From Ruminococcus sp. UBA3855 (GTDB lineage Bacteria; Bacillota; Clostridia; Oscillospirales; Ruminococcaceae): a stretch of 14,278 nucleotides of DNA. Both the position numbers and the translations under genes were made by a program. The stretch lies in NCBI GenBank assembly GCA_002392545.1, contig DGHF01000158.1, forward strand, positions 1 through 14,278, in the 5' to 3' direction. Positions 7,010 to 13,697 of the stretch are shown here, one piece after another. Each line of letters starts with the position of its first letter. Position 1 is the first letter of the stretch. The notes under the pieces were generated by a model. The model did not search any database and was not told the origin of the DNA. It saw only the letters and a list, made by a program, of their open reading frames with translations.

Positions 7010-7035
7010 CTGCGCCGTCTGAGCGGACGGCGCAG
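7010..7035. other. GC-rich stem-loop between nifB and nifH
   Basis: A perfect 10-base-pair GC-rich stem (CTGCGCCGTC at 7010-7019 with GACGGCGCAG at 7026-7035) has a 6-base loop. No T run follows on the minus strand, so a full terminator is unlikely. It could be an mRNA-processing or stabilising element that sets nifH dose relative to the upstream genes. Confidence 0.6.
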
Positions 7036-7080
7036 ACCGTTACAGGATAAAGCTCCTGCGGGCGTGAAGACTGTTAGCTG

Positions 7081-7956
7081 TTAGCCATGTGAAAATGTAT
7101 CCTTATGGGAAATTCTGGATACCCATATTTGGTCGCCGTAATCTTTTTCCCCTGGAATGCCGATAGCATCCGCACGGCATCTCTGACAATGCCGGAATAC
7201 ATCAATATATTTCTGTGCCTTGACTCTTGCACCGTCAATCTGTGCACAAGTGGGAGCTGGATAATCTTTCAATTCATGCTGTGGTATCAGCGGAATGATA
7301 TTGTAAATTGATGCTCCGGCTTCCTTGACGGTTTTTGCAATTTCCTCAATATGCTGGTCATTGATACCAACAACAAGAACGGTATTGACCTTGATGGTAA
7401 TTCCTGCGGAGCTGACTTTCCGGATACCCTCTAACTGATTTTTGATTAAGATTTCAGCGGCTTCAATTCCGGTGTAGTGTTTCCCATGCCAGAGAATACC
7501 TCTGTTGAGTTTCGCTTCAATTTCTGGGTCAACGGCATTGACAGTGACAGTTAAAGAGTCAATGTCTGTGTCAATAATTTCCTGTGCTTTTTCCGCAAGC
7601 AATAAGCCGTTAGTGCTCATACACTTGACCAAATCAGGAAATTGGTCTTTAATCAGGCGAAATGTCTGCAATGCATAATCTGATGCAAGAGTATCCCCCG
7701 GTCCTGCAATGCCTGCAACCTTGATTTCCGGACATAGTTCGAGTGATTTTTCAATCACGTCAATTGCTTCCTCTGGCTTGATGACGGTAGAAGCTACCCC
7801 TGGTCTTTGTTCATAATCATTGATACGTCTGTCACAGAAACGGCATTCGATGTTACAAGTGGGGCTGATTGGCAGGTGAATTCTCCCTGTCTGGTTACGT
7901 TTTCCCCTTGCATAGCAAGGGTGTTTGTCGGTTAATTCTTCGTATGAGATAGCCAT
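7081..7956 (-). CDS. nifB: NifB-type radical SAM cofactor-biosynthesis protein, core only
   Basis: The 291-residue radical SAM protein begins with the NifB-specific 'KHPCYARG' (11-18). It then has CNIECRFC (34-41, the C-x3-C-x2-C cluster motif), RPGV (51-54), AGPGD (84-88) and STNGL (114-118). 'HCQRCRADAIG' (256-266) is the C-terminal CxxCRxDAxG that binds an auxiliary cluster in NifB. NifB fuses [4Fe-4S] pairs into the 8Fe-9S-C precursor (NifB-co, L-cluster) of nitrogenase cofactors. The fused C-terminal NifX-like domain seen in many NifBs is absent; that domain is encoded by the upstream gene, which this one overlaps by 25 bases. GGGAGGTG precedes the ATG. Its presence without nifE or nifN suggests that the reductase uses the L-cluster directly or after simple maturation. 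Confidence 0.9.
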   Translation of the reverse strand: MAISYEELTDKHPCYARGKRNQTGRIHLPISPTCNIECRFCDRRINDYEQRPGVASTVIKPEEAIDVIEKSLELCPEIKVAGIAGPGDTLASDYALQTFRLIKDQFPDLVKCMSTNGLLLAEKAQEIIDTDIDSLTVTVNAVDPEIEAKLNRGILWHGKHYTGIEAAEILIKNQLEGIRKVSSAGITIKVNTVLVVGINDQHIEEIAKTVKEAGASIYNIIPLIPQHELKDYPAPTCAQIDGARVKAQKYIDVFRHCQRCRADAIGIPGEKDYGDQIWVSRISHKDTFSHG

Positions 7957-8303
7957 ACATCCACCTCCCAGAGTTTATCATTCAAGATTTTTTCAAGTAC
8001 CGCATCAACCAGAAACGGCGATTCATAGACGAGCATTCCATGGCTTTCGAGGTAATCAGAAGCACCCTCTCCGATTTTCGCTACCAGTATCGCCGACACA
8101 TCCGACAATGTTTCCAGAATGGCATCAAAACTTTTTTGATGGTGTTCGTGACCTTGACAAGCTCTTTGCACGTTTCTGGTTTCAATGTATTGGTGTGTGA
8201 GTGTTTCAGTATCAAGTTCGGCAATGTGAAACTGTTCCGTATGTCCGAAATGCTGATTGACAACAATTCCATCTGTGGAAGCAACTGCAACACGGAATTT
8301 CAT
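7932..8303 (-). CDS. NifX/NafY-type dinitrogenase cofactor-binding domain protein
   Basis: The 123-residue protein is a stand-alone domain of the dinitrogenase iron-molybdenum cofactor biosynthesis family (PF02579). 'VAVASTDGIVVNQHFGHTEQF' (residues 5-25) carries the conserved D/N-G..V..HFG opening, and 'AILVAKIGEGASDYL' plus 'ESHGM' match the family's core strand and following loop. It has a His-rich stretch (HEHHQ). Members bind or carry NifB-co or FeMo-co, or occur fused to NifB. It lies 14 bases after the K gene and overlaps the start of nifB by 25 bases, so it is translated with them. It probably chaperones the NifB product to the D/K scaffold. GGGGTG sits upstream of the ATG. Confidence 0.88.
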   Translation of the reverse strand: MKFRVAVASTDGIVVNQHFGHTEQFHIAELDTETLTHQYIETRNVQRACQGHEHHQKSFDAILETLSDVSAILVAKIGEGASDYLESHGMLVYESPFLVDAVLEKILNDKLWEVDVWLSHTKN

Positions 8304-8317
8304 GCAATCACCCCTTA

Positions 8318-9661
8318 TTATTTTCCGCCTACCGCAGCGGAATAAATTCTTTCCAGAAGGGTAAATGCCCCTCGATAGCCGATATATGTTTTATTGATGG
8401 TGACTTCTTCCGTGGTAGGAGGGCCTACCTCAATCAAAAGACCGCCTTTTTCTGCAACCACATCAGATTCCCACGTTGTTCCTAAAATCAACGGAATGCC
8501 TGAGCCGAAATCAGTTTCTTTGAGTTTCTGTTCCACCTGATAACCGTCTTCGATGAATTCCGGTTCGACGGAAACACCCTCCGCCAGATTGTGGAAATGT
8601 TCACGGATGGATTCACGGTATCTTTCGGGCGGATTATCTGTGATAATCTGTGCAACTGGTATCATACCAATCTGAGAAGCAAGATATTTTGTATAGGCTA
8701 ATGTATAGGCACTGTCGCCGACAACTGCAAACTGTGAGGGAAGTCCGAACCAATATTCAGAGAAAAATTCTGCAAAATGCTCCAGAAAATAATAATACAA
8801 ATCGGATTCTTCCTTGATGAATGCTTCTGATTTGGCTTTGTCGATTCCGGCGAATTCCACCACTTTCCGGATGAATGCAGTAGTAGCCTCTTCACCGATG
8901 GGAATTTCTGGAATGTGCAGGAATGGCTGATGATACTTTCTTTCCAGCAGTTTCGCCGTTTTCACACCAACCCACGGAGAAATTACCAAGTTAAATTGCG
9001 CTTTCGGAATTTGTTTCCATTCCTCCACACCGCCACTCTGTGCGCCAAACAAAACATTGACTTTCAGACCGGATGCCCTCAAAATTCTGACAATTTCGAG
9101 ATAATCGCCACGCCAGTTCTGGTGGAAATACGGCACATCAAACCAGAGATTGACAAGTCCCTGTTCTTTTTCGCCGTCGTAATCTCCCACAAACTGATTG
9201 ATAATTGCTTCAATGACAATTTCATGACCAGTCAGATTTGTTCCCTTGAAACCGCCTGTCTGAGCAGCTATAACCGGAAACCCTTGTTCCTGATATTTTC
9301 TGACAACGCTTTCCACATTGTCACCAATTAACTCACCGGAACAGCCTGTCAAGACAACAAACAAATCACCTTTCAGAACTGCCAGAGAAGATTTAATTAA
9401 ATCGTCCAGCTTCTTTTCTCCGCCGAAAACGATATCGTTTTCGCCCACATTGGCACTGGGGACATTTCCTCCGCCAGCACCAGCCGAACCCTGAAAACCA
9501 TTATCGAAGCTCAACAGGAAGAATTGCTTATACATACAACCAGGGCCACAATTGGCAATTGGGACAGCATTTTTGATTGCTGCGACAGAATACGCCGCTC
9601 CGACAGTACAGCCATAATGGGGATGTACAATTGTACCGCTTTTTGTCTGAGTCTTTGCCAT
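8318..9661 (-). CDS. Nitrogenase-like component 1 beta (K) subunit
   Basis: The 447-residue protein is of the nitrogenase component 1 (oxidoreductase) family and matches NifK in the placing of its P-cluster cysteines: Cys18 in HPHYGCTVG, Cys42 in CGPGCMYK and Cys107 in VVLTGCSGELIGD, spaced 24 and 65 residues apart. It ends in GYRGAFTLLERIYSA, like the NifK C-terminus. It is some 60-70 residues shorter than typical NifK, lacking the N-terminal extension that wraps the alpha subunit. The ATG at 9661 is preferred, with AAGGTG upstream. An in-frame TTG at 9667 would overlap the D stop codon but lies too close to the binding site. With the D subunit it should form the alpha2beta2 catalytic protein holding P-clusters at the subunit interface. 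Not enough is known to call it NifK, VnfK or MarK. Confidence 0.9.
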   Translation of the reverse strand: MAKTQTKSGTIVHPHYGCTVGAAYSVAAIKNAVPIANCGPGCMYKQFFLLSFDNGFQGSAGAGGGNVPSANVGENDIVFGGEKKLDDLIKSSLAVLKGDLFVVLTGCSGELIGDNVESVVRKYQEQGFPVIAAQTGGFKGTNLTGHEIVIEAIINQFVGDYDGEKEQGLVNLWFDVPYFHQNWRGDYLEIVRILRASGLKVNVLFGAQSGGVEEWKQIPKAQFNLVISPWVGVKTAKLLERKYHQPFLHIPEIPIGEEATTAFIRKVVEFAGIDKAKSEAFIKEESDLYYYFLEHFAEFFSEYWFGLPSQFAVVGDSAYTLAYTKYLASQIGMIPVAQIITDNPPERYRESIREHFHNLAEGVSVEPEFIEDGYQVEQKLKETDFGSGIPLILGTTWESDVVAEKGGLLIEVGPPTTEEVTINKTYIGYRGAFTLLERIYSAAVGGK

Positions 9662-9663
9662 GG

Positions 9664-11244
9664 TCAAGCACCTTTCCTTTCTTTTGCCTGTTCGAGAACT
9701 TCATCAAGTATTTCCGGATTTTTGGATAGCAGGAAGGGGTCATTCTGCGCCTGCCACCACTCTGTATAGGGGAGGTCGACATGTCTTTGCAAAACTTGAT
9801 TGAAACGCTTTCTTGCGAGAATATCCAGTAAAATTTCCCCTGTGCGAATCATGCCGTCATAGCCAACCGGAATATGTTCGTCACCCATTGCCAAAGCTGG
9901 AATCCCTAATTTCGCCGCTTCGGGGGCTAATCCCTGATGACGGATAATCACGAAATCGGTTTCGACTCTGCGGAATACCTGAGGCAACTGGAAAGCCTGT
10001 GTTTTGCTGACGGTGAAATGTGGGACATCTCCGTAATTGTCAACGAGATATTTCAATGTGTTCTGGTGTTCTGCGCCACTGTCATAAACGGGGTCATGAT
10101 GAAAGACAATTGAACCTTGCACCTCAATGCCAAGTTCACGCAACACGGAAATCAAACCATGTGAATAAGATGAACCTGTCATAACGAAACCTTTCACGCC
10201 TTTGAACTTTTCACGGAGTTCAAGGATTTTCGGCATTACTCTTTCATGTTCGGCTTGAATGTAAGCTTCTGTTTCTTCTTCCTTGCCGACAATTTTCGCA
10301 ATGGCTCTGAACCATTCGTCTGTTGCGGCGAATCCGTAAGGCTGAGGGGCATCAATCTGCGGTACACCGAAATGCTGTTCCAGTGCAGTCGCCATATAAG
10401 AACCAAGCGTATGGCAGAAAGTCGCAGTTGCAACTGCTTCACTTGCCTGTGCTAATTCGTCATAACTTGCGGTATCAATCATGTAGTTGACACGAAGTCC
10501 CAGCGGTTTGAGCATATCCGTGAAGTAATCCGAACCCCACAACGCTACAATGTTAATCAAATCTGGCTGTTTGACCGGATTTTTTTTCACAATCTGTCTT
10601 GCAACACCATGTTGGGAAATGTCAAATCCAGTGCTCCAGTGTTTGGAGCGGAAACCTTCACAATGCAACGGAACAACCGGAACACCAACTTCCGGCTCAA
10701 GTTCGTCTGCGATGCTGTCAATATCTTCGCCGATAATCGCCGTGGAACAGCTCATGGAAATGAAAATCGCCTTTGCATTGAAACGCTCTTTTGCTTCACG
10801 GATTGCCTGACGGAGTTTATCACTTGCGCCGAAAACCATGTCTTTTTCAAGTAAGTTCGTGCAGAAAATCTGTAAATTCTGTATCGGCTTGTGACGACGT
10901 GTCAGACCAAGCTTGAAAGCCAAGTTGAACCATGCATTGTCAGCCGCACAGCCAATCGGGGAATGCTGAATCAGGATGCAGTCTGTTAAATTGCCTATCT
11001 GACATTCCACGATGGCATTGGCGCACATAGTCTGCTGGTTCAGCGGAGAATACAGCTCACACATACGGCAAGCCTTTCTGCCGTTTCCGGCACAACCGCC
11101 CTTTTCCTTGTTCTTGCTTCGTGAATCATAATCAGATTGTTCCACGAGTTCTGAAGCCTTGCCGTCCCATGCGATAATTGTACCAAGACGCATTTCACGG
11201 TTTTCAACACTGGACATAGCTAAATTGATTTTTCTTTTGCCCAT
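9664..11244 (-). CDS. Nitrogenase-like component 1 alpha (D) subunit, candidate methylthio-alkane-reductase-type
   Basis: The 526-residue protein belongs to the NifD family. P-cluster ligands match Cys74, Cys99 (HSPIGC) and Cys166 (SMSCSTAIIGED), spaced 25 and 67 as in NifD. Cys277 (TFCHTLGSYM) matches the cofactor ligand Cys275, and His457 (GDEHIPVGYDG) is placed like His442. So both metal sites look occupied. In the CEGFR block (195-199), the positions of NifD Gln191 and His195 hold Trp203 and Phe207, and Arg96 aligns with Asn107. The N-terminus adds a Cys-rich stretch (Cys51, 59, 62, plus 81 and 89) unknown in NifD. This fits a nitrogenase-like reductase using a NifB-derived cofactor, perhaps on C-S bonds as in MarD. 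Start ATG 11244 has AAAGGATG upstream. It is the first gene of the operon, and its stop lies 2 bases before the K ATG. Confidence 0.9.
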   Translation of the reverse strand: MGKRKINLAMSSVENREMRLGTIIAWDGKASELVEQSDYDSRSKNKEKGGCAGNGRKACRMCELYSPLNQQTMCANAIVECQIGNLTDCILIQHSPIGCAADNAWFNLAFKLGLTRRHKPIQNLQIFCTNLLEKDMVFGASDKLRQAIREAKERFNAKAIFISMSCSTAIIGEDIDSIADELEPEVGVPVVPLHCEGFRSKHWSTGFDISQHGVARQIVKKNPVKQPDLINIVALWGSDYFTDMLKPLGLRVNYMIDTASYDELAQASEAVATATFCHTLGSYMATALEQHFGVPQIDAPQPYGFAATDEWFRAIAKIVGKEEETEAYIQAEHERVMPKILELREKFKGVKGFVMTGSSYSHGLISVLRELGIEVQGSIVFHHDPVYDSGAEHQNTLKYLVDNYGDVPHFTVSKTQAFQLPQVFRRVETDFVIIRHQGLAPEAAKLGIPALAMGDEHIPVGYDGMIRTGEILLDILARKRFNQVLQRHVDLPYTEWWQAQNDPFLLSKNPEILDEVLEQAKERKGA

Positions 11245-11314
11245 CTATCCATACATCCTTTCTGAAATCAATTATCTACTAATCAGATATGATTGATTTG
11301 TTTAGTATGCTATT

Positions 11315-11343
11315 ATTATAGCACACAATGTTGTATTTGTCCA
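11315..11343 (-). promoter_or_regulatory. Sigma-A promoter of the nitrogenase-like operon
   Basis: On the minus strand, TGGACA (11338-11343) and TATAAT (11315-11320) have a 17-base spacer and TGC before the -10 (extended -10). GCTAT/ATAGC (11308-11321) forms an inverted repeat covering the -10 box. In the leader, TACTA...TAGTA and ATCA...TGAT arms can form a bulged hairpin. I see no sigma-54 (GG-N10-GC) element, unlike many proteobacterial nif promoters. Confidence 0.7.
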
Positions 11344-11398
11344 CTATGCCTTTTTTAGAGCTTGGTCTAAATTTTAATGATAACCTTTGAGAACATCA

Positions 11399-11443
11399 AA
11401 AAATCCCTGAAACATGTAATTTTTACACATTTCAGAGATTTTT
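11399..11443. terminator. Long bidirectional terminator hairpin
   Basis: Two 21-base arms (11399-11419 and 11423-11443) pair at 18 positions around a TTT loop and carry A and T runs at both outer ends. It insulates the operon promoter at 11315-11343. On the minus strand a short coding-like tail (...STERKAIAEKLTKFQKNL, stop near 11435) ends in this hairpin and may be the last piece of a lost gene. Confidence 0.7.
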
Positions 11444-11506
11444 CTGGAACTTTGTCAGCTTTTCAGCGATTGCTTTTCGTTCCGTGCTTGCAAAATTTTA
11501 AGGAAT

Positions 11507-11758
11507 ATGTTACTTGCTGACAGTGTTTCTACCCTACTGAAACCAGAAATTCCGGTTCTTCAGCAAAGAAATGAAACTGTCCGTTTTATCACATCTTTAC
11601 AGGGAATTGAATTCAGTCCGGAGACAGTCAAAGCATTGACAGAGATTTCAAAGTTTCCGAACAGGTCTATTTTTGTTCGGTGTGAAAACTATCAAAGAAG
11701 AAAACTCAGAACAATAAAAAAGAAGCCAGTCCGGAAAAATCAGGACTGGCTTTTGTAA
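11507..11758 (+). CDS. Doubtful small hypothetical ORF
   Basis: The 83 codons contain a plausible amphipathic stretch (TVRFITSLQGIEFSPETVKA), but the final dozen codons are the terminator stem at 11723-11754 itself, so the natural protein, if any, is unlikely to end there. AAGG is only three bases from the ATG and I see no promoter. I do not recognise the sequence. It may be the degraded end of an older plus-strand gene whose terminator survives. The roughly 590 bases between the operon promoter and 11838 hold only this ORF, the two hairpins and the promoter at 11776. Confidence 0.25.
   Translation: MLLADSVSTLLKPEIPVLQQRNETVRFITSLQGIEFSPETVKALTEISKFPNRSIFVRCENYQRRKLRTIKKKPVRKNQDWLL
11723..11754 (+). 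terminator. Strong rho-independent terminator
   Basis: A 10-base-pair stem, AAGCCAGTCC / GGACTGGCTT, has a 10-base loop and is followed by a short T run, with an A run in front. It separates the doubtful ORF from the downstream promoter. Confidence 0.8.
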
Positions 11759-11775
11759 AGTAATGAAACACAGGC

Positions 11776-11804
11776 TTGATTTTTTCATATAACAGTGTTA
11801 TAAT
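11776..11804 (+). promoter_or_regulatory. Extended -10 promoter upstream of the frameshifted gene and methyltransferase
   Basis: TTGATT (11776-11781) and TATAAT (11799-11804), with TGT before the -10, have a 17-base spacer. Transcription would start near 11811 and could run through to the methyltransferase and aldo-keto reductase genes, as no terminator is seen between them. Confidence 0.7.
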
Positions 11805-11837
11805 ATTGTTAGCAACCGCTTACCAAATGAGAAATGT

Positions 11838-12159
11838 ATGATGAAAAAATATGATATTACACAAAAAGTGGAGTTCAGAACAGGTACATACAATTTGAAT
11901 CAGGATGCAAAAAAATCAGTTTTATTCTGATTTGATTACTAAAATTGATGATAATATCAGTATTTCTGAAACAACAGTGCATATTTTCTATGCCTTGCAG
12001 ATGGGGGAACAATATCGTGAACGGTATGTTCAGCATTTCCGAAATCTGGATATCATCGAACAGAATTACGGTCACGAGGAACTGCTTTTTTATCATCCTG
12101 AAATATGGATGGAAGAATTGCATCGGCACGTTATTGATAGGCAAGAAAAGAAAGTATGA
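11838..12159 (+). pseudogene. Small unrecognised gene split by a frameshift at an A7 tract
   Basis: From ATG 11838 the reading is MMKKYDITQKVEFRTGTY, continuing to DAKK, then a quick stop at 11928-11930. From the A7 run (11909-11915) the neighbouring frame carries on for 80-odd codons (NQFYSDLITKIDDNISISET and on, to a stop at 12157-12159), including YALQMGEQYRERYVQHF and YGHEELLFYHPEIWMEELHRH. One extra A would join the two parts into a protein of about 107 residues. The downstream half alone starts at ATG 11905 but lacks a convincing ribosome binding site. This is a decayed gene, a sequencing slip or a slippage-controlled one. I do not recognise the family. It sits directly behind a good promoter and ahead of the methyltransferase. 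Confidence 0.4.
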
Positions 12160-12234
12160 AAGAAGCTCTTGCCTTTTTAGAGGGCTGGACATGAGCTTGA
12201 TTTACTATCTGAAACCATGAAAGGAGTCATTATC

Positions 12235-13680
12235 ATGACAAGCAAAGAATACAAGAATCTATCAATCAGTGAATTTACAAAAGCCGCTGAGGTCTACGAA
12301 ACTGACCATGCAGGGGTATACAATATATGTAAAAAAGATTATCCGGATGTACTGGAGGAACTCGAAAAAGAGCCGTTCACTGACCTGCTCGACTGCGGAT
12401 GCGGAACAGCTCCCATGCTGACACTGTTACATGAAAAATATCCTGACAAGCATTATACAGGCATTGACCTGACTCCGAAAATGATAGAAGTCGCAAAAGC
12501 CAAAAAAATGCAGGGTGTGGAGCTGATTGTCGGTGACTGCGAAAATCTGCCGTTTGCGGAGAATTCTTTTGATGTGGTAATCTGCTGTCAGAGTTTCCAT
12601 CATTATCCAAATGTGCAGGATTTTTTCAATAGTGTGTATCGTGTTCTCCGTCCGGATGGTCGGCTGATTCTGCGTGATATGACGGCAAAATATATGCCTG
12701 TACGCTGGTTTATGAATCATGTGGAGCTTCCGGTAGTGAATCTTTTCGGAAAGGGTGATGTCAGAGTTTACGGAAAAGAAGATGTCCGGAAACTCTGCGA
12801 AAATGCCGGTCTGCATATGGAATTGTTTGAGAAGCGTGATTTTTTCCGTCTGCATTGTGTTGCAAGAAAGCCCTCTGAAACCAAAAAATCTGTGAATCTG
12901 GAGCTGGGCGATGTGCAGGAAACTGCCCTGATTCCGCTTGCAATCAAAGCAAATGAAAGCAAACGTTCCAATCACAGAATTTATGACGAAAAAGCTATTG
13001 AAATTATTGACAGCCTCGGTATTGACACGGAACGGTATGACAAATTTTTATCTCATGAGGGTGTTGTTGCGAGAACGATTTTGTTTGATAACGAAATCAG
13101 AAAAGCATTGAAACAGTATCCGAATGCGGTTGTTGTCAATATCGGCTGTGGATTTGATGACAGATTTTCAAGAGTGGATAACGGCACTGTTCTTTGGTAT
13201 AATGTTGACTTGCCTGATTCTGTTGCAATTCGCAGAAAATGCTTTACAGAGCGTGAGCGTGAATTTCTAATTGAGGGCGACTTGTTCAGCGATACTTGGA
13301 CAGAAAATATCCCTGATGACCGTGTGACAATTATCATTGCAGAAGGTCTGCTGATGTATTTCACAGAAGAACAAGTGGAACATTTACTGCATCATATCCG
13401 TGACTATTTCAGGAGGGGCTATCTGTTAGCCGAACTGATGCACCCTATGGCTGCGGATAACGGAAAATATCATGATACTGTCAAAAATACCAATGCACAG
13501 TTTCATTGGGGAATTGCTGACGGCAGAGACCTTGAATTTTTGTGCAGTGGCTATAAAATGCTCCGTGAAATCAGTTTCTTTGAGGAAATGAAAAAGTATT
13601 CCGCTGCCGGAAAAATCGGAAATCTGTTTTTCAGAAAATTCAATGACAGGCTGGCTGTTTACAGATTTCAGAAAGATTAA
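12235..13680 (+). CDS. Tandem fusion of two SAM-dependent methyltransferases (UbiE-type plus LCM/TcmP-type)
   Basis: The 481-residue protein has two class I methyltransferase domains of different families. Residues about 1-212 form a UbiE/Methyltransf_11-type domain: motif I LLDCGCGTA (51-59), acidic loop YTGIDLTPKM (74-83), GDCENLPF (100-107), and RVLRPDGRLIL (136-146). Residues about 228-481 resemble the leucine carboxyl methyltransferase / TcmP family (COG3315): TILFDNEI, VVNIGCGFDDRFSRVDNG (300-317), WYNVDLPDS, IAEGLLMYF, and ADGRDLE near the end. Each domain is close to the usual free-standing length, so both may be active. Substrates are unknown; TcmP-like enzymes methylate carboxyl or hydroxyl groups of small molecules. 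ATG 12235 is chosen because AAGGAG (12221-12226) lies 8 bases upstream. An in-frame ATG at 12217 precedes that site. The aldo-keto reductase gene follows 17 bases later. Confidence 0.85.
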   Translation: MTSKEYKNLSISEFTKAAEVYETDHAGVYNICKKDYPDVLEELEKEPFTDLLDCGCGTAPMLTLLHEKYPDKHYTGIDLTPKMIEVAKAKKMQGVELIVGDCENLPFAENSFDVVICCQSFHHYPNVQDFFNSVYRVLRPDGRLILRDMTAKYMPVRWFMNHVELPVVNLFGKGDVRVYGKEDVRKLCENAGLHMELFEKRDFFRLHCVARKPSETKKSVNLELGDVQETALIPLAIKANESKRSNHRIYDEKAIEIIDSLGIDTERYDKFLSHEGVVARTILFDNEIRKALKQYPNAVVVNIGCGFDDRFSRVDNGTVLWYNVDLPDSVAIRRKCFTEREREFLIEGDLFSDTWTENIPDDRVTIIIAEGLLMYFTEEQVEHLLHHIRDYFRRGYLLAELMHPMAADNGKYHDTVKNTNAQFHWGIADGRDLEFLCSGYKMLREISFFEEMKKYSAAGKIGNLFFRKFNDRLAVYRFQKD

Positions 13681-13697
13681 AATTAAAGAGGTGTAGT

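Noticed and set aside
8915..9331. 138-codon plus-strand open frame
   Set aside because: It lies wholly opposite the conserved K subunit and has no family features.
5873..11244. A true N2-fixing nif operon
   Set aside because: No nifE or nifN is present, the Gln191 and His195 equivalents of the D subunit are Trp and Phe, and the K subunit is short. Calling it nitrogenase would overstate what is seen.
11255..11310. Riboswitch in the operon leader
   Set aside because: The leader is about 60 bases with only a bulged hairpin, too short and too simple for a SAM-I or T-box element.
12427..12975. 182-codon minus-strand open frame
   Set aside because: It is antisense to the methyltransferase fusion, whose motifs are unambiguous.
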